Under the pieces are notes generated by a model that worked only from the letters and a program-made list of their open reading frames with translations, searched no databases and had not been told where the DNA came from. Source: a virus. From it: DNA of 55,237 bases. Below, piece by piece: positions 6,835-15,086 of this stretch. The stretch is from positions 1-55,237 of IMG/VR virus record IMGVR_UViG_3300021964_000087; one strand, written 5' to 3'. A program made the position numbers and the translations under genes. Every line of letters starts with the position of its first letter. Positions within the stretch are counted from its first letter, which is position 1.

Positions 6835-7425
6835 TTAGTTACTCCCTACAGGACTTTTTACCCCTGCTTTATCTTGTTTTAATTTTGGTGTATCCTGATA
6901 AACATCTGCTTTTAGTTTATCAGTCCCTAATTCTTTTTTTCTTTCTTTTGCTTCTTTAGAAAGTTCTTTTAAAAATCCTTTGTTAAAGTCGTCACCAAAA
7001 TATTCCTTGTGTTTAACTTTCACGCCATCCTTATATTCGTTGTCGTGTAGTAATGCACCTTCATAATCTACATTAGACCCTGCTGTAATTTGATCAATTT
7101 CAGTAGGACTAGCACTGTTTCTTACCTTATAGTAACCTGCTTGACAACAGTCCATTTCAAAAATTTCTTTTTCAATTTCTGTTGTAGTTAGTGGATATTC
7201 AGTCATTACATCAAACATATGAACTTCCATATTCTTAAGTTCTGGAAAATCATGTGGTAGTTCAACAACAGGAGTAGACTTCATCTGTTCAAACTGCATA
7301 ATACCGCGACCTTCCAATCTTGCTTTTAATTCGTCGGCAAAACCTTCAGGCAAGTCACCAGCAATTTTAACCTTAAAACTATAGGTTTTTTTGCTTTCTG
7401 TCAAATATTCTTTAAACGTCTTCAT
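6835..7425 (-). CDS. Conserved hypothetical with capsid-targeting-like N-terminus (196 aa)
   Basis: The protein starts MKTFKEYLTES, very close to the capsid-targeting sequence of T4 internal head proteins (MKTYQEFIAEA), and contains a gp21-type cleavage site (L-T-E|S). The following 100 residues form an alpha/beta domain with FKVKIAGDLPEGF; the C-terminal 70 residues are Lys-rich and probably disordered. This N-terminus suggests it is taken into the prohead and trimmed by gp21. The ATG is 5 bases after a TAAATA core with no Shine-Dalgarno. A head location is inferred, not shown. Confidence 0.65.
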   Translation of the reverse strand: MKTFKEYLTESKKTYSFKVKIAGDLPEGFADELKARLEGRGIMQFEQMKSTPVVELPHDFPELKNMEVHMFDVMTEYPLTTTEIEKEIFEMDCCQAGYYKVRNSASPTEIDQITAGSNVDYEGALLHDNEYKDGVKVKHKEYFGDDFNKGFLKELSKEAKERKKELGTDKLKADVYQDTPKLKQDKAGVKSPVGSN

Positions 7426-7430
7426 ATGTG

Positions 7431-7436
7431 TATTTA
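7431..7436 (-). promoter_or_regulatory. Late promoter core, 196-aa gene
   Basis: AATAAATACACATATG on the minus strand: TAAATA, five bases, ATG at 7425. Confidence 0.7.
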
Positions 7437-7952
7437 TTCCTTTTCGCTTAATTTCTTAATTAATTCATTGCGATCTAGCATAACATATCCCTTTCCATCC
7501 AATACATCGTTAGGATCTTCTGGGGAATCCTTATCAATTTTAAGTTTTTTAAGTTGTAGATCAACTGCTTTTAATTTTTTATCCACTTTTGCTGTTTTGG
7601 CATCAATAGCGTTTTTCAGCATGCTGCTAGCCACTTCGAATATCCGGCCGCTATATCTTACTTCAACATTCATGCCCAAATCCATTAAATCATCGTATGC
7701 TTGTTCTGCTTTTGTGGCTAGATGATCCAGATCTTTTTCTTCCAATTCGGCAAGTTCGCGCATTTGTGGCAAATCTTTTGTAATATTTTGGACAGCACGA
7801 TAACTGTCATCCACGCTTCTAACCTGTTGGTGCTTTTCCTCAACTTCTTCTGCTGTTATTTCCGTTGTAGTGGGTTCAGCAGATTGATTTTCCTGCTCAA
7901 CTGCGGGTTCTTTGTCTTCTAGATTGAATAATTCTTCTAATTTTTTCGTCAT
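7434..7952 (-). CDS. gp16: Terminase small subunit (gp16)
   Basis: A 172-residue protein matching the gp16 form of marine T4-like phages. It has an acidic disordered N-terminus, a helical region, and the signature run DLMDLGMNVEVRYSGRIFE followed by a long coiled-coil helix (about residues 110-140, DAKTAKVDKKLKAVDLQLKK). The small subunit recognises or organises the DNA and stimulates gp17. T4 gp16 is 164 residues, so the length fits. The end overlaps the promoter of the downstream 196-aa gene. A TAAATA core lies 14 bases upstream of the ATG. Confidence 0.85.
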   Translation of the reverse strand: MTKKLEELFNLEDKEPAVEQENQSAEPTTTEITAEEVEEKHQQVRSVDDSYRAVQNITKDLPQMRELAELEEKDLDHLATKAEQAYDDLMDLGMNVEVRYSGRIFEVASSMLKNAIDAKTAKVDKKLKAVDLQLKKLKIDKDSPEDPNDVLDGKGYVMLDRNELIKKLSEKE

Positions 7953-7966
7953 ATTAACACCAATAG

Positions 7967-7972
7967 TATTTA
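7967..7972 (-). promoter_or_regulatory. Late promoter core, gp16
   Basis: GGTTAAATACTATTG on the minus strand, 14 bases upstream of the ATG at 7952. Confidence 0.6.
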
Positions 7973-7990
7973 ACCGTATTACAGGCTCTG

Positions 7991-8587
7991 TTAAAAATTA
8001 TATCCATAAGTTTTAAAATCTAAACTGCATCGATCTTCAACAATTTTTCTTGTTGTTTGATTATAAAACGTTTTATAATGATCGTGTATTGTAACATTGT
8101 TGTTAGGCAATGGATCAAAACAGTTTAACTTTTCTTGTATTATCTTAAAATCTTCATTTATATTTTCCAATCTTAAAATACAATCAATCCTATTAATTTT
8201 TTCTGCCTGAATATCACTTAAAATAGAAGGGTCTGTATCCAGCCATTCTTCAAATGATATTTTATATGTATCTCTAGCCGCCCAGGCTGCTTTATAAGAC
8301 TCTTTTCTTGTAGCACCTTTTTTATATTTTTCAATTCTATCTTCTATTTGCTTAATGTGATAGTTGTATGAACTTACAACTCTTGCAAATGGATTTCTTA
8401 TTATGCAAAATGTAAATCCCATTATATCTCTATTTGTATTCTGTTCCAGTCTTTGGAATGAGCAATGTTTTGCTCCTAATTTGTTACATGTAGTATTTTT
8501 AAATAACCATTTTGTCACACTTGTTCCGCCATTTTTCTTTAAATGAACGAATGTCATTTTTAATGGATGTGTAACTAAAATTGCCAT
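7991..8587 (-). CDS. Sulfotransferase family protein
   Basis: A 198-residue protein with both PAPS-binding signatures of sulfotransferases: the 5'-phosphosulfate loop HLKKNGGTSV (residues 15-24) right after the first beta strand, and the 3'-phosphate motif RNPFARVVSSY (64-74). The length and motif style fit the Sulfotransfer_2 group, which usually sulfates sugars. Donor would be host PAPS; the acceptor is unknown (tail glycan, host surface or metabolite). The ATG overlaps the stop codon of gp4 (TAATG) behind AGGAAA, so it is translated with a head-completion gene. Its placement among packaging genes is odd for a metabolic gene and suggests late expression. Confidence 0.8.
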   Translation of the reverse strand: MAILVTHPLKMTFVHLKKNGGTSVTKWLFKNTTCNKLGAKHCSFQRLEQNTNRDIMGFTFCIIRNPFARVVSSYNYHIKQIEDRIEKYKKGATRKESYKAAWAARDTYKISFEEWLDTDPSILSDIQAEKINRIDCILRLENINEDFKIIQEKLNCFDPLPNNNVTIHDHYKTFYNQTTRKIVEDRCSLDFKTYGYNF

Positions 8588-9024
8588 TATCTTTTCTTTC
8601 CTGTGTGAAAGATATCATCCTCACTCACTATTCTGAATCTAACTCTTTTCTGTTTGCACCATGCAGCGGCCGCTTCCCATTTGGCTTGATTCTTAATATA
8701 CTGTTCTTGATTGTATCTACTCTTACCAACCTTTTCTCTCAGAGTTTGATTGGCTGGTTTTACCTCAACCACTTCAGCATTCTTCCTACCATTCTTATCT
8801 TGATAGACAATAAAAAAATCTGGAACGTATATAGAATATTTTCCGGTTAATGGATCTCTATAAGGAATTTGTATGCTTTCGCTTGCCCAACTCTCTACTC
8901 CCGGGTGTTCATCAAGCATTCTCATAAAGACAAATTCCCAACTACTCCTAGCAAGTGGTTTTTTGTTACCTACATACTTGCTTGGGTTTTTCATTTCAAA
9001 TCTACCCTGAGCAAACTTAGGCAT
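8587..9024 (-). CDS. gp4: Head completion protein (gp4-like)
   Basis: A 145-residue protein, close to the 150 residues of T4 gp4 (gp50/gp4), which completes the head before tail joining. It contains a TnsA/PD-(D/E)xK nuclease-like core: E30 in SSWEFVFMR, a PDFFIVY strand with Asp, then VVEVKPANQ with the E-x-K pair, and a helix-rich C-terminus ending in basic residues. The ATG overlaps the previous gene's stop (TAATG), and its own stop overlaps the sulfotransferase start, so three genes are translationally linked. Confidence 0.85.
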   Translation of the reverse strand: MPKFAQGRFEMKNPSKYVGNKKPLARSSWEFVFMRMLDEHPGVESWASESIQIPYRDPLTGKYSIYVPDFFIVYQDKNGRKNAEVVEVKPANQTLREKVGKSRYNQEQYIKNQAKWEAAAAWCKQKRVRFRIVSEDDIFHTGKKR

Positions 9025-9395
9025 TATGGCACCACGTTACGTTGTTTTGAAACATTTGATATCTGTTGTCTGTATCCTAGAGTTGATGTTGCTGGTCTGT
9101 TGTTGTTAAGTATTTCACTGACTAATGCACTAATTTCTAATTCACCAAAGCCTTTTAAATCATCTAATATAGAAAATACACTTACATTTTCAAGTTTAGC
9201 CTGTTTCAATAATGTTAGAGAAGTAACCTTTGCAGCATCATCGTTAAATCCCTTGGATCTAAAAAAGTTAACAGCAGTGTCAACTTCTGTCGAATTAAAT
9301 TCTAAAGGTTCCTGTCCATAAGTATCAAAAAATAGTTTTGTTCTTGCGGCGCTATCGGTTATTTGTTTTTCAGGTAGATTTGTTTTTGCTTCCAT
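9024..9395 (-). CDS. Conserved hypothetical of tail operon (123 aa)
   Basis: A soluble, mostly helical protein (KLFFDTYGQEPLEFNSTEVD, then a run ending LDDLKGFGELEI) ending in a Gln/Asn-rich tail. I recall similar proteins between the tube-cap gene and gp4 in marine T4-like phages, without a known function. Both ends overlap neighbours by TAATG. Its operon position between a tail-tube cap and a head-completion gene suggests a neck, connector or assembly role, but nothing in the sequence proves it. Confidence 0.6.
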   Translation of the reverse strand: MEAKTNLPEKQITDSAARTKLFFDTYGQEPLEFNSTEVDTAVNFFRSKGFNDDAAKVTSLTLLKQAKLENVSVFSILDDLKGFGELEISALVSEILNNNRPATSTLGYRQQISNVSKQRNVVP

Positions 9396-10480
9396 TATGT
9401 TGAATCTCCTGTCAGTCTTTTTTGTGATCCTCTTGTGGATGTATTTTGTGGGTCATTCCTGTTGAATATTGCACCGGCTACTCCACTAACTGTGTTAGCC
9501 ACTGCACTGGCTCCTGCAGGGCTTGACAGAATGTTAATCGCTTCTGCTTTTAATCCACCCTTGCTTAATCCTTTAAAATTTTTATATGTATTAACTGCTC
9601 CTATTGCTGTTTTTAGAAAACCCTGTCCGGAACTAAATGCTGTTCCGTCACCAACTGCACCGAATACACTTTCAAGTCCGTCAAGAACGCCACCCGGTCC
9701 TAGCAATGCACCCGTGCCGCCACCTGCTACGTCTAATGGTGATGGTGATCTATCATAATGTAATGTTGCAAATCCCTTAGGTGTTCCTTCAGAAACTGTT
9801 CCAGCACTGTATATCACTGCTTCATATTCTAATGTCATTTTTGATTCAGCAGGTGTCGATGCATCAGCATAATCCATTGACCCGTGTTCCCAAGAAGTTA
9901 TTTTAGGATTAACTAAAGTGTAACCTATAAATCTTCTTCGACCCATTGTGTATAATGTAACGGATTTAAATAATGGTGTTGTTATATCAGCATCTAATCC
10001 GTATCTAAAAAGACTCTCCGGTGTTCCTGAATTTCTATAATGATTGGCATCGTATGCTGTCGTTGGTAATTGTCTATCCTTAACATAGTAGCCGTAATAG
10101 ATTGCCCATAGAGCACTTACAACACCTTGATTATCGTCGTGGAATGAAAAACTAACTGGATCGTAGTTTAGCATCTTATACATAATCTTTTTTCTATTAT
10201 ATTGATTAAATGTTTCTGTTTCGAAATTAAATTTAGGAAGATCAGCAGTTTTAACTAGCAACCCTACTTCATTGGCATGCTTATTTGTAAAATTACTTGC
10301 CTTATGTGCTGTATTATCTATTTCAAGTCTTAGATAATAATTAAACTTTGTTTTAGGTGCAAGACGCAACCCGTCATCAATAAACAATCTTGTAGCGTGC
10401 TGATAGTTAGAAACACGCCCCTTGGGGTTTGTGATACCGGTGAATACGTCTGACAGAAATCTTGTAAATTTGTTGGCCAT
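9395..10480 (-). CDS. Tail tube cap/initiator-like baseplate protein (gp48/gp54 family)
   Basis: A 361-residue protein, close to T4 gp48 (364). The first 250 residues show the tube-like beta fold: KFNYYLRLEIDNTA, LLVKTADLPKFNFETETFNQ, DPVSFSFHDDN, and near residue 190 a GYTLVNPKITSWEHG strand followed by KMTLEYEAVIYSAG. The rest is Gly/Ala-rich. Such proteins cap the baseplate hub and nucleate tube polymerisation. gp48 and gp54 share the fold and cannot be separated here; the length favours gp48. The ATG is 5 bases after TAAATA, and a terminator separates it from gp19. Confidence 0.75.
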   Translation of the reverse strand: MANKFTRFLSDVFTGITNPKGRVSNYQHATRLFIDDGLRLAPKTKFNYYLRLEIDNTAHKASNFTNKHANEVGLLVKTADLPKFNFETETFNQYNRKKIMYKMLNYDPVSFSFHDDNQGVVSALWAIYYGYYVKDRQLPTTAYDANHYRNSGTPESLFRYGLDADITTPLFKSVTLYTMGRRRFIGYTLVNPKITSWEHGSMDYADASTPAESKMTLEYEAVIYSAGTVSEGTPKGFATLHYDRSPSPLDVAGGGTGALLGPGGVLDGLESVFGAVGDGTAFSSGQGFLKTAIGAVNTYKNFKGLSKGGLKAEAINILSSPAGASAVANTVSGVAGAIFNRNDPQNTSTRGSQKRLTGDST

Positions 10481-10485
10481 ACTAT

Positions 10486-10491
10486 TATTTA
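10486..10491 (-). promoter_or_regulatory. Late promoter core, tube cap gene
   Basis: GGCTAAATAATAGTATG on the minus strand: TAAATA, five bases, ATG at 10480. Confidence 0.7.
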
Positions 10492-10496
10492 GCCGT

Positions 10497-10527
10497 AAAA
10501 AAAGCCCGGAAAAAATCCGGGCTTTTT
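10497..10527 (-). terminator. Intrinsic terminator after gp19
   Basis: GCCCGGA pairs with TCCGGGC around a 5-base loop, extended by A/T pairs, with a run of T on both strands. It lies between the gp19 stop codon (10550) and the tube-cap promoter; it could work in both directions. Confidence 0.9.
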
Positions 10528-10549
10528 AATTTCAATACTAAAACTAGTA

Positions 10550-11191
10550 TTAACCCTGGCCGCCACCAGCACCAGTTGTTGATTCTCCGATAGTTCTTTC
10601 TACCGCAGCACCAATTCCTATGCCAACGCCAGTTTCGCCTGCACCCCACTGTGTCATGTTATCAAAGCGGATTGTTAGTGCAACCTGCATTGCTTCATTA
10701 GTAGCGTAGTTAGCGTCACCGTAGTCAACGTTAGTTAGGAAACAACCATACAAGTTTGCAGTTTCTAGAACGTTAATTCCAGAAGCGTTGTTACCATTAC
10801 CACCGTCTAATACTTCGATCTTAGTAGTAAATTTATAGTCAATACCAGATCTTGCAGAAGCCTGTTCAACAAAGTCGAACTGTTTCTGGACCTGTTGTCC
10901 AACCATTTTCTGAACTTCACCGCTAGCGTCGTCACGCAAGTTAAGCGTAACAGTTTCAAAGGTATACTTACCTGCTAGGTAAACCTTTGAGTTGTAAACG
11001 TCTAACGGAATTTCTTCAAATCCAACTTTCGGTCTTGCAACATCAACTACCTGTTTAGTAAGTTCAGTAGCAGCAGCAACTCCGAATCCAAGTAAAGTAA
11101 CGCGGAAGCGATACTTTAACTTTGGCATCAAGAGCACTTGGTTGCCTGCGTCTGTTGGAACTGAAAAGTTATTTAATGATGTAATAGGCAT
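10550..11191 (-). CDS. gp19: Tail tube protein (gp19)
   Basis: A 213-residue protein just downstream of the sheath gene, as in T4 (163 residues). Typical strands are LKYRFRVTLLGFG at the start, KVGFEEIPLDVYNSKVY (the tube surface hairpin region), TFETVTLNLRDD, and NEAMQVALTIRFDN near the C-terminus. A Gly-rich tail of about 30 residues extends past the usual end. It stacks in rings to form the inner tail tube through which DNA passes. GGGGAG precedes the ATG, three bases after gp18, and a strong terminator follows, consistent with a gp18-gp19 operon. Confidence 0.92.
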   Translation of the reverse strand: MPITSLNNFSVPTDAGNQVLLMPKLKYRFRVTLLGFGVAAATELTKQVVDVARPKVGFEEIPLDVYNSKVYLAGKYTFETVTLNLRDDASGEVQKMVGQQVQKQFDFVEQASARSGIDYKFTTKIEVLDGGNGNNASGINVLETANLYGCFLTNVDYGDANYATNEAMQVALTIRFDNMTQWGAGETGVGIGIGAAVERTIGESTTGAGGGQG

Positions 11192-11194
11192 TTC

Positions 11195-14100
11195 TTATAT
11201 CTCCCCTGTGTTCTTGACACGCAACGGAATGTATATGAACTCAATAGCCTTGACTGGTTCAATCGCAATGTCTACATATAGTTCGTTACGATCGATTCTA
11301 GCCGGAGTATTGTTTGTTTCATCACAAACTACTGCGAAATCGTAAAGAGCTCTAAGACCAACTAATTCAAGCAGTAAACTTTCAACTGATTGTTTGATCT
11401 CGTCTCTTGTGATTTTATCATTTGGTTCAAAGATATACGGACGAGCCAATTTGTTAAGTTGACTACGTAGGTATACTACCAAACGTGCTACGTTAATTCT
11501 GTCTAGTGCAGAAGCATTTCTTGCTCTAGTCTTTTGACCGTAGTTGACTAGTCCAACTCCATTAAAGAATGTAATTGGGTTAATCTTTAGATCATATAAC
11601 GTATCTCTTTGTCCTTCATTAAGTGCAACTGTTTGGAATTCGCCCGTTGCAGCATCAATATATCCTACTGCTGTAGCATTACTGATTCCACCACGTCTTG
11701 TTCCTGCTGGAGCAAACCATGGAAACGATACTTGATCGCTAAGTGCAATAGTTCTCATCATCATGTGTGATGCTGGAACAACTGCATTTGATCCACCTAG
11801 GTCAGTTGTAAATCCATTTGGATAAAACGCACCTAAGTATTCATCGTATGTCACTAATCCATCGTCACCGTTGTCAGTAACTAAATTAGCATTTGAACCC
11901 CAGTTAGTTAGTGTAGTTGCATCTGCTGCTAATCTTAAAGGTGTATCACCAATTACAAATGCTGTTAAGCCTCTGTCAATGTTAAGATTAACTAGGTTAC
12001 TCATTAGTTCTGGATAACCTGGTGCAGAAATAATGTTGAAGTTACGTCTTTCTTCATCACGTATTTGGCTGCTTGTGTCAATTACACTCTTCATTCTTTG
12101 AATAACAACCTTACGCTGTGCCTTTCTTCCGAAAGAACCTGAGCCGTCTTCGTTATTACCTGATTCAGTAACCCAACGGTCAGTTGCGTAGTCAGCCATT
12201 GCTTCATCGTTATTAAAGCGTTGGTTGTCTGCTGTTGTATCAATGTAGTTGTTAGCGTAACGCTTAACGTTACCACCACTTCTACGTAGATTCCATAACA
12301 ACATTCCTTGTGGATACAGTGCAGGATCTGGAGCATCTGGATCTAGGAAGTCTGCCTTCATTAAATCCTTAATAGTTGCTGCTGTGTTACCAGTAGCACC
12401 TGTTAATCCATAACGTGCATCTCCAAATAGGATACCGTCTTCAGTTGTTTGATCAGTCTTGTCAATTAAAACCCATCTGTCTGAAGCAGGACCTGACTGG
12501 TTGCTGTCATACTTGTAAATTGTTGGATAATTTTCAATATCCGCTGTTGAAATCCAAAGATCGCCATCAGCAGTTGTTCCTGATACATAAGGATTTGATG
12601 CAGCCACTGTTGGAGTATAACCAACTCTGTCGCTGACTGCTTCAGTGTATGGACTTGTTGCACTTCTGTAACCTACCCATGTAGTTCCATCATGTATCAT
12701 GATGTCAACATCTGAAAACTCTGGGTTATACCAAAGTTGTCCATCTGCTGGCTCTGCTTCTGGATTATTTGAACTAGCATAAAAATCATTTACTGATAAT
12801 GGTTGCCAGTTTGAAGCAAGATATCTGTTTTCAGCAGTTGAGTCATCAGCACCTGGTGCTAGTTGACTTGCGCCGCCTGTTAGTGAAGCATCTGATAAGT
12901 TATAAAAATTAGCAGTTCCTTCGCCTGTGTCGATATTGTATGGTGTAAACAATGCACCAACAGCATCTCTACCAATGTCACGCATTCTAATTTCACCGCC
13001 TAGTTTGTGTGAAATTGTAATTTCATTGTTTGCTGTGACTGCTGCTTCAACATTTGTTAGTCCTGCTGCATTAATGGCTGCTGCCATTGTATTAGCATCT
13101 GCACTGCTTCCAGAACTTGTAAATTCAACAACTACTGCTGAGTTTAACGTTTCCTGGTTCAGGATCGATTCTTCAATCTCGAACTGATAATCATCTGCTG
13201 TAAGTTGTGTTGCAACTACTGAAGAAGTAACTGTTGTGTATCCTGTGTTTGCTCTACGCCATACACGGAATACTGCTGTTGCAGGTGAACTGTCATATGC
13301 ACTGTGTTCAAAAGCATTTGTTTGAACAAACAAACTGTCTGCTGCAATATTTGCACCAGCGCCGCTTCTGTCTAGTGAGTAAATTGCTGAATGTCCGCTT
13401 GAATAAAGTGGAGCATCTGCTGATACCCAACTAGTTGTTGCTGTATCCCACTTGCTTGCTCTCCATCTAGAACCGTTGTTTGGCTCAGTGGTCTTGATCC
13501 AAATAGAACCAGTTGGTCTAGCATCTGCGTCAGTTCCTGGAGTTCCCTTCCATTGTGGAACCAAAGTATGTGGATTCTGGTAAAGATCAGGACCTTTGTA
13601 TGTTGCCGCACTAATTTCTAGTTCGTCTAGGTCTGCTGTTCCAGCACCAATTGTGATTGTATTGGCATTTGTGTTACTTGTTCCATCTGTATAAATTCTA
13701 ATAGTTGAATTAACATTTTTTGCAGTAACACCTGTGATTCCATAACCATTAATTTGTGTAACAATCTCATCAACTGTATCACCGGTCGTAATTGTAACTG
13801 TTGTGCTATTAATTGTAAAGTTACCTGCTGCTGCTGTAATTTTGGCACTAGTTAATTGAGCAGTAGTAATTGTTGGATGACTTGCTCTCCATTCTGAAGA
13901 ACCAACTAATACCCAATCGCCTGCTGCAACACCTGCTTGTGTGTTACCTGCTGACTTGTAATACATTCTTGCTGGATCTTTGCTAAATGAAAATGTTCCA
14001 GTTGTTGCTGTCCCGACAGTTTCAAATACAACTGCGTAGTCACCAATTGAACCAACTGAACCTAGTGGAGCGTTATTTGAAATTTTTGCTGCATCGTCGT

Positions 14101-14614
14101 CTGTTAAAACAATCGGTTCTTTACTAGCAAATTTCTGACCGCCAGTGGTGCTAATTGCAGCACTGTTCCACTCCTGAATACCCCATGATGTAGAGCCTGT
14201 ATTAATCCACCAAGTCCCGTCTGGGGGATTCGCTCCCGGAGCCTCTGCTGTTCCTTCTAGTTGTCCTAGGTCCATATCTGCTCTAACAATAAAAGCAGCG
14301 TTTGATACGCCTAGTAAACTGTATGCTGCCAATAACCCATATTCATTTAATTCGCTACCATGAATAGGTGTATTGCTCGCTGTCTTTTCGAAGTTTGGAA
14401 CTCCAAAAAGATCTACTAATTCTTTTTGACTTGTCACTTTAAATGCAGAACCTGCATTCGCCGCCGTAGTTGCTGAAGCAACGCCTGTGCCTGCGGCATT
14501 TGTTTTATCTTGGGCTGTTGCCACGACAATTAGTGGAGTTGTTCCCGGTTCAGCCGGGGTGTAAAAACTCTCGTCGATTACCGTAACTTCTACGCCGGGT
14601 GATGTAAGTGCCAT
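11195..14614 (-). CDS. gp18: Tail sheath protein (gp18), enlarged
   Basis: The contractile sheath subunit. The last about 350 residues are clear gp18: LNIDRGLTAFVIGD, the FPWFAPAGTRRGG strand, QKTRARNASALDRINV, and DRNELYVDIAIEPVKAIEF at the end. The N-terminus starts MALTSPGVEVTVIDESFY, also typical. At 1139 residues it is nearly twice T4 gp18 (659). The extra mass, about residues 115-750, consists of beta-rich modules with recurring DGTWWINTGS, GSIWIKTTEPNNGS, DGQLWYNPEFSD and DGDLWISTADIENYP motifs, probably exposed on the outside of the tail. AGGAGA precedes the ATG; a TAAATA core and a 12-base palindrome lie upstream. Confidence 0.93.
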   Translation of the reverse strand: MALTSPGVEVTVIDESFYTPAEPGTTPLIVVATAQDKTNAAGTGVASATTAANAGSAFKVTSQKELVDLFGVPNFEKTASNTPIHGSELNEYGLLAAYSLLGVSNAAFIVRADMDLGQLEGTAEAPGANPPDGTWWINTGSTSWGIQEWNSAAISTTGGQKFASKEPIVLTDDDAAKISNNAPLGSVGSIGDYAVVFETVGTATTGTFSFSKDPARMYYKSAGNTQAGVAAGDWVLVGSSEWRASHPTITTAQLTSAKITAAAGNFTINSTTVTITTGDTVDEIVTQINGYGITGVTAKNVNSTIRIYTDGTSNTNANTITIGAGTADLDELEISAATYKGPDLYQNPHTLVPQWKGTPGTDADARPTGSIWIKTTEPNNGSRWRASKWDTATTSWVSADAPLYSSGHSAIYSLDRSGAGANIAADSLFVQTNAFEHSAYDSSPATAVFRVWRRANTGYTTVTSSVVATQLTADDYQFEIEESILNQETLNSAVVVEFTSSGSSADANTMAAAINAAGLTNVEAAVTANNEITISHKLGGEIRMRDIGRDAVGALFTPYNIDTGEGTANFYNLSDASLTGGASQLAPGADDSTAENRYLASNWQPLSVNDFYASSNNPEAEPADGQLWYNPEFSDVDIMIHDGTTWVGYRSATSPYTEAVSDRVGYTPTVAASNPYVSGTTADGDLWISTADIENYPTIYKYDSNQSGPASDRWVLIDKTDQTTEDGILFGDARYGLTGATGNTAATIKDLMKADFLDPDAPDPALYPQGMLLWNLRRSGGNVKRYANNYIDTTADNQRFNNDEAMADYATDRWVTESGNNEDGSGSFGRKAQRKVVIQRMKSVIDTSSQIRDEERRNFNIISAPGYPELMSNLVNLNIDRGLTAFVIGDTPLRLAADATTLTNWGSNANLVTDNGDDGLVTYDEYLGAFYPNGFTTDLGGSNAVVPASHMMMRTIALSDQVSFPWFAPAGTRRGGISNATAVGYIDAATGEFQTVALNEGQRDTLYDLKINPITFFNGVGLVNYGQKTRARNASALDRINVARLVVYLRSQLNKLARPYIFEPNDKITRDEIKQSVESLLLELVGLRALYDFAVVCDETNNTPARIDRNELYVDIAIEPVKAIEFIYIPLRVKNTGEI

Positions 14615-14652
14615 CTAGTTTTCTCCTGGTAATGTATACTTTCTTTTCAATT

Positions 14653-14664
14653 CATTACGTAATG
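14653..14664. other. Palindrome in the gp18 leader
   Basis: CATTACGTAATG is a perfect 12-base inverted repeat between the gp18 late promoter and its ribosome site. It could be a small protein-binding site or simple chance; nothing else supports a function. Confidence 0.25.
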
Positions 14665-14675
14665 TATTGTTACTG

Positions 14676-14681
14676 TATTTA
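14676..14681 (-). promoter_or_regulatory. Late promoter core, gp18-gp19
   Basis: CGCTAAATACAG on the minus strand, about 60 bases before the gp18 ATG, leaving a leader with an AGGAGA ribosome site. It diverges from the plus-strand promoter at 14740. Confidence 0.6.
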
Positions 14682-14739
14682 GCGGAAACATCAAAAAATG
14701 GTGTGTTATACAGTTAAATATAAAGGGGTTAAAAAGGTG

Positions 14740-14745
14740 TAAATA
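14740..14745 (+). promoter_or_regulatory. Late promoter core, zinc/HNH-like gene
   Basis: GTGTAAATATATGTATG: TAAATA, five bases, ATG at 14751. Another TTAAATATAAAGG copy (core 14714-14719) lies further upstream. Confidence 0.6.
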
Positions 14746-14750
14746 TATGT

Positions 14751-15086
14751 ATGAGACCGTTATGTCAGTGCGGTTTAAGGCCGCGAGCAGTAAACTATAA
14801 GAAGGGTAAAAAGACCTACTATAGAAGTCTCTGTGAAGTATGCTTAAACAACGGTGTATATCACGGAGTTCCGAGATGGTATAGAGCCGGATATCGAATG
14901 AAGAATGCCTGCGATAAATGCGGTTTTAAATCAGAGCATTATGAAACTTTTAGAGTGTTTCATGTTGATCAAAACCTCGACAACTGTCGGCATAGTAATC
15001 TAAAAACTGTGTGTGCAAATTGTAGAACAATATTAGCCAAGGAAGGAATACGCTGGAAACAGGGAGATCTAACTCCCGACTATTAG
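14751..15086 (+). CDS. Small zinc-finger/HNH-like protein
   Basis: A 111-residue protein with metal-ligand pairs C5-x-C7, C28-x2-C31, C54-x2-C57 and C88-x2-C91. The C-terminal half (VFHVDQNLDNCRHSNLKT, then VCANC) has the H-x-D ... N ... NL-x-x-VC-x-x-C pattern of HNH nucleases, with H71 as the likely catalytic His. Close relatives are common in marine T4-like phages beside neck and tail genes. It may be a DNA nick/cleavage enzyme or only a zinc-binding regulator; free-standing homing use cannot be excluded. It is a lone plus-strand gene between minus-strand neighbours, and its end overlaps the gp1 end by 18 bases. Confidence 0.7.
   Translation: MRPLCQCGLRPRAVNYKKGKKTYYRSLCEVCLNNGVYHGVPRWYRAGYRMKNACDKCGFKSEHYETFRVFHVDQNLDNCRHSNLKTVCANCRTILAKEGIRWKQGDLTPDY

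Noticed and set aside
12091-13848. Gln-rich frames inside gp18
   Set aside because: They are alternate-frame products of the repetitive gp18 insertion.
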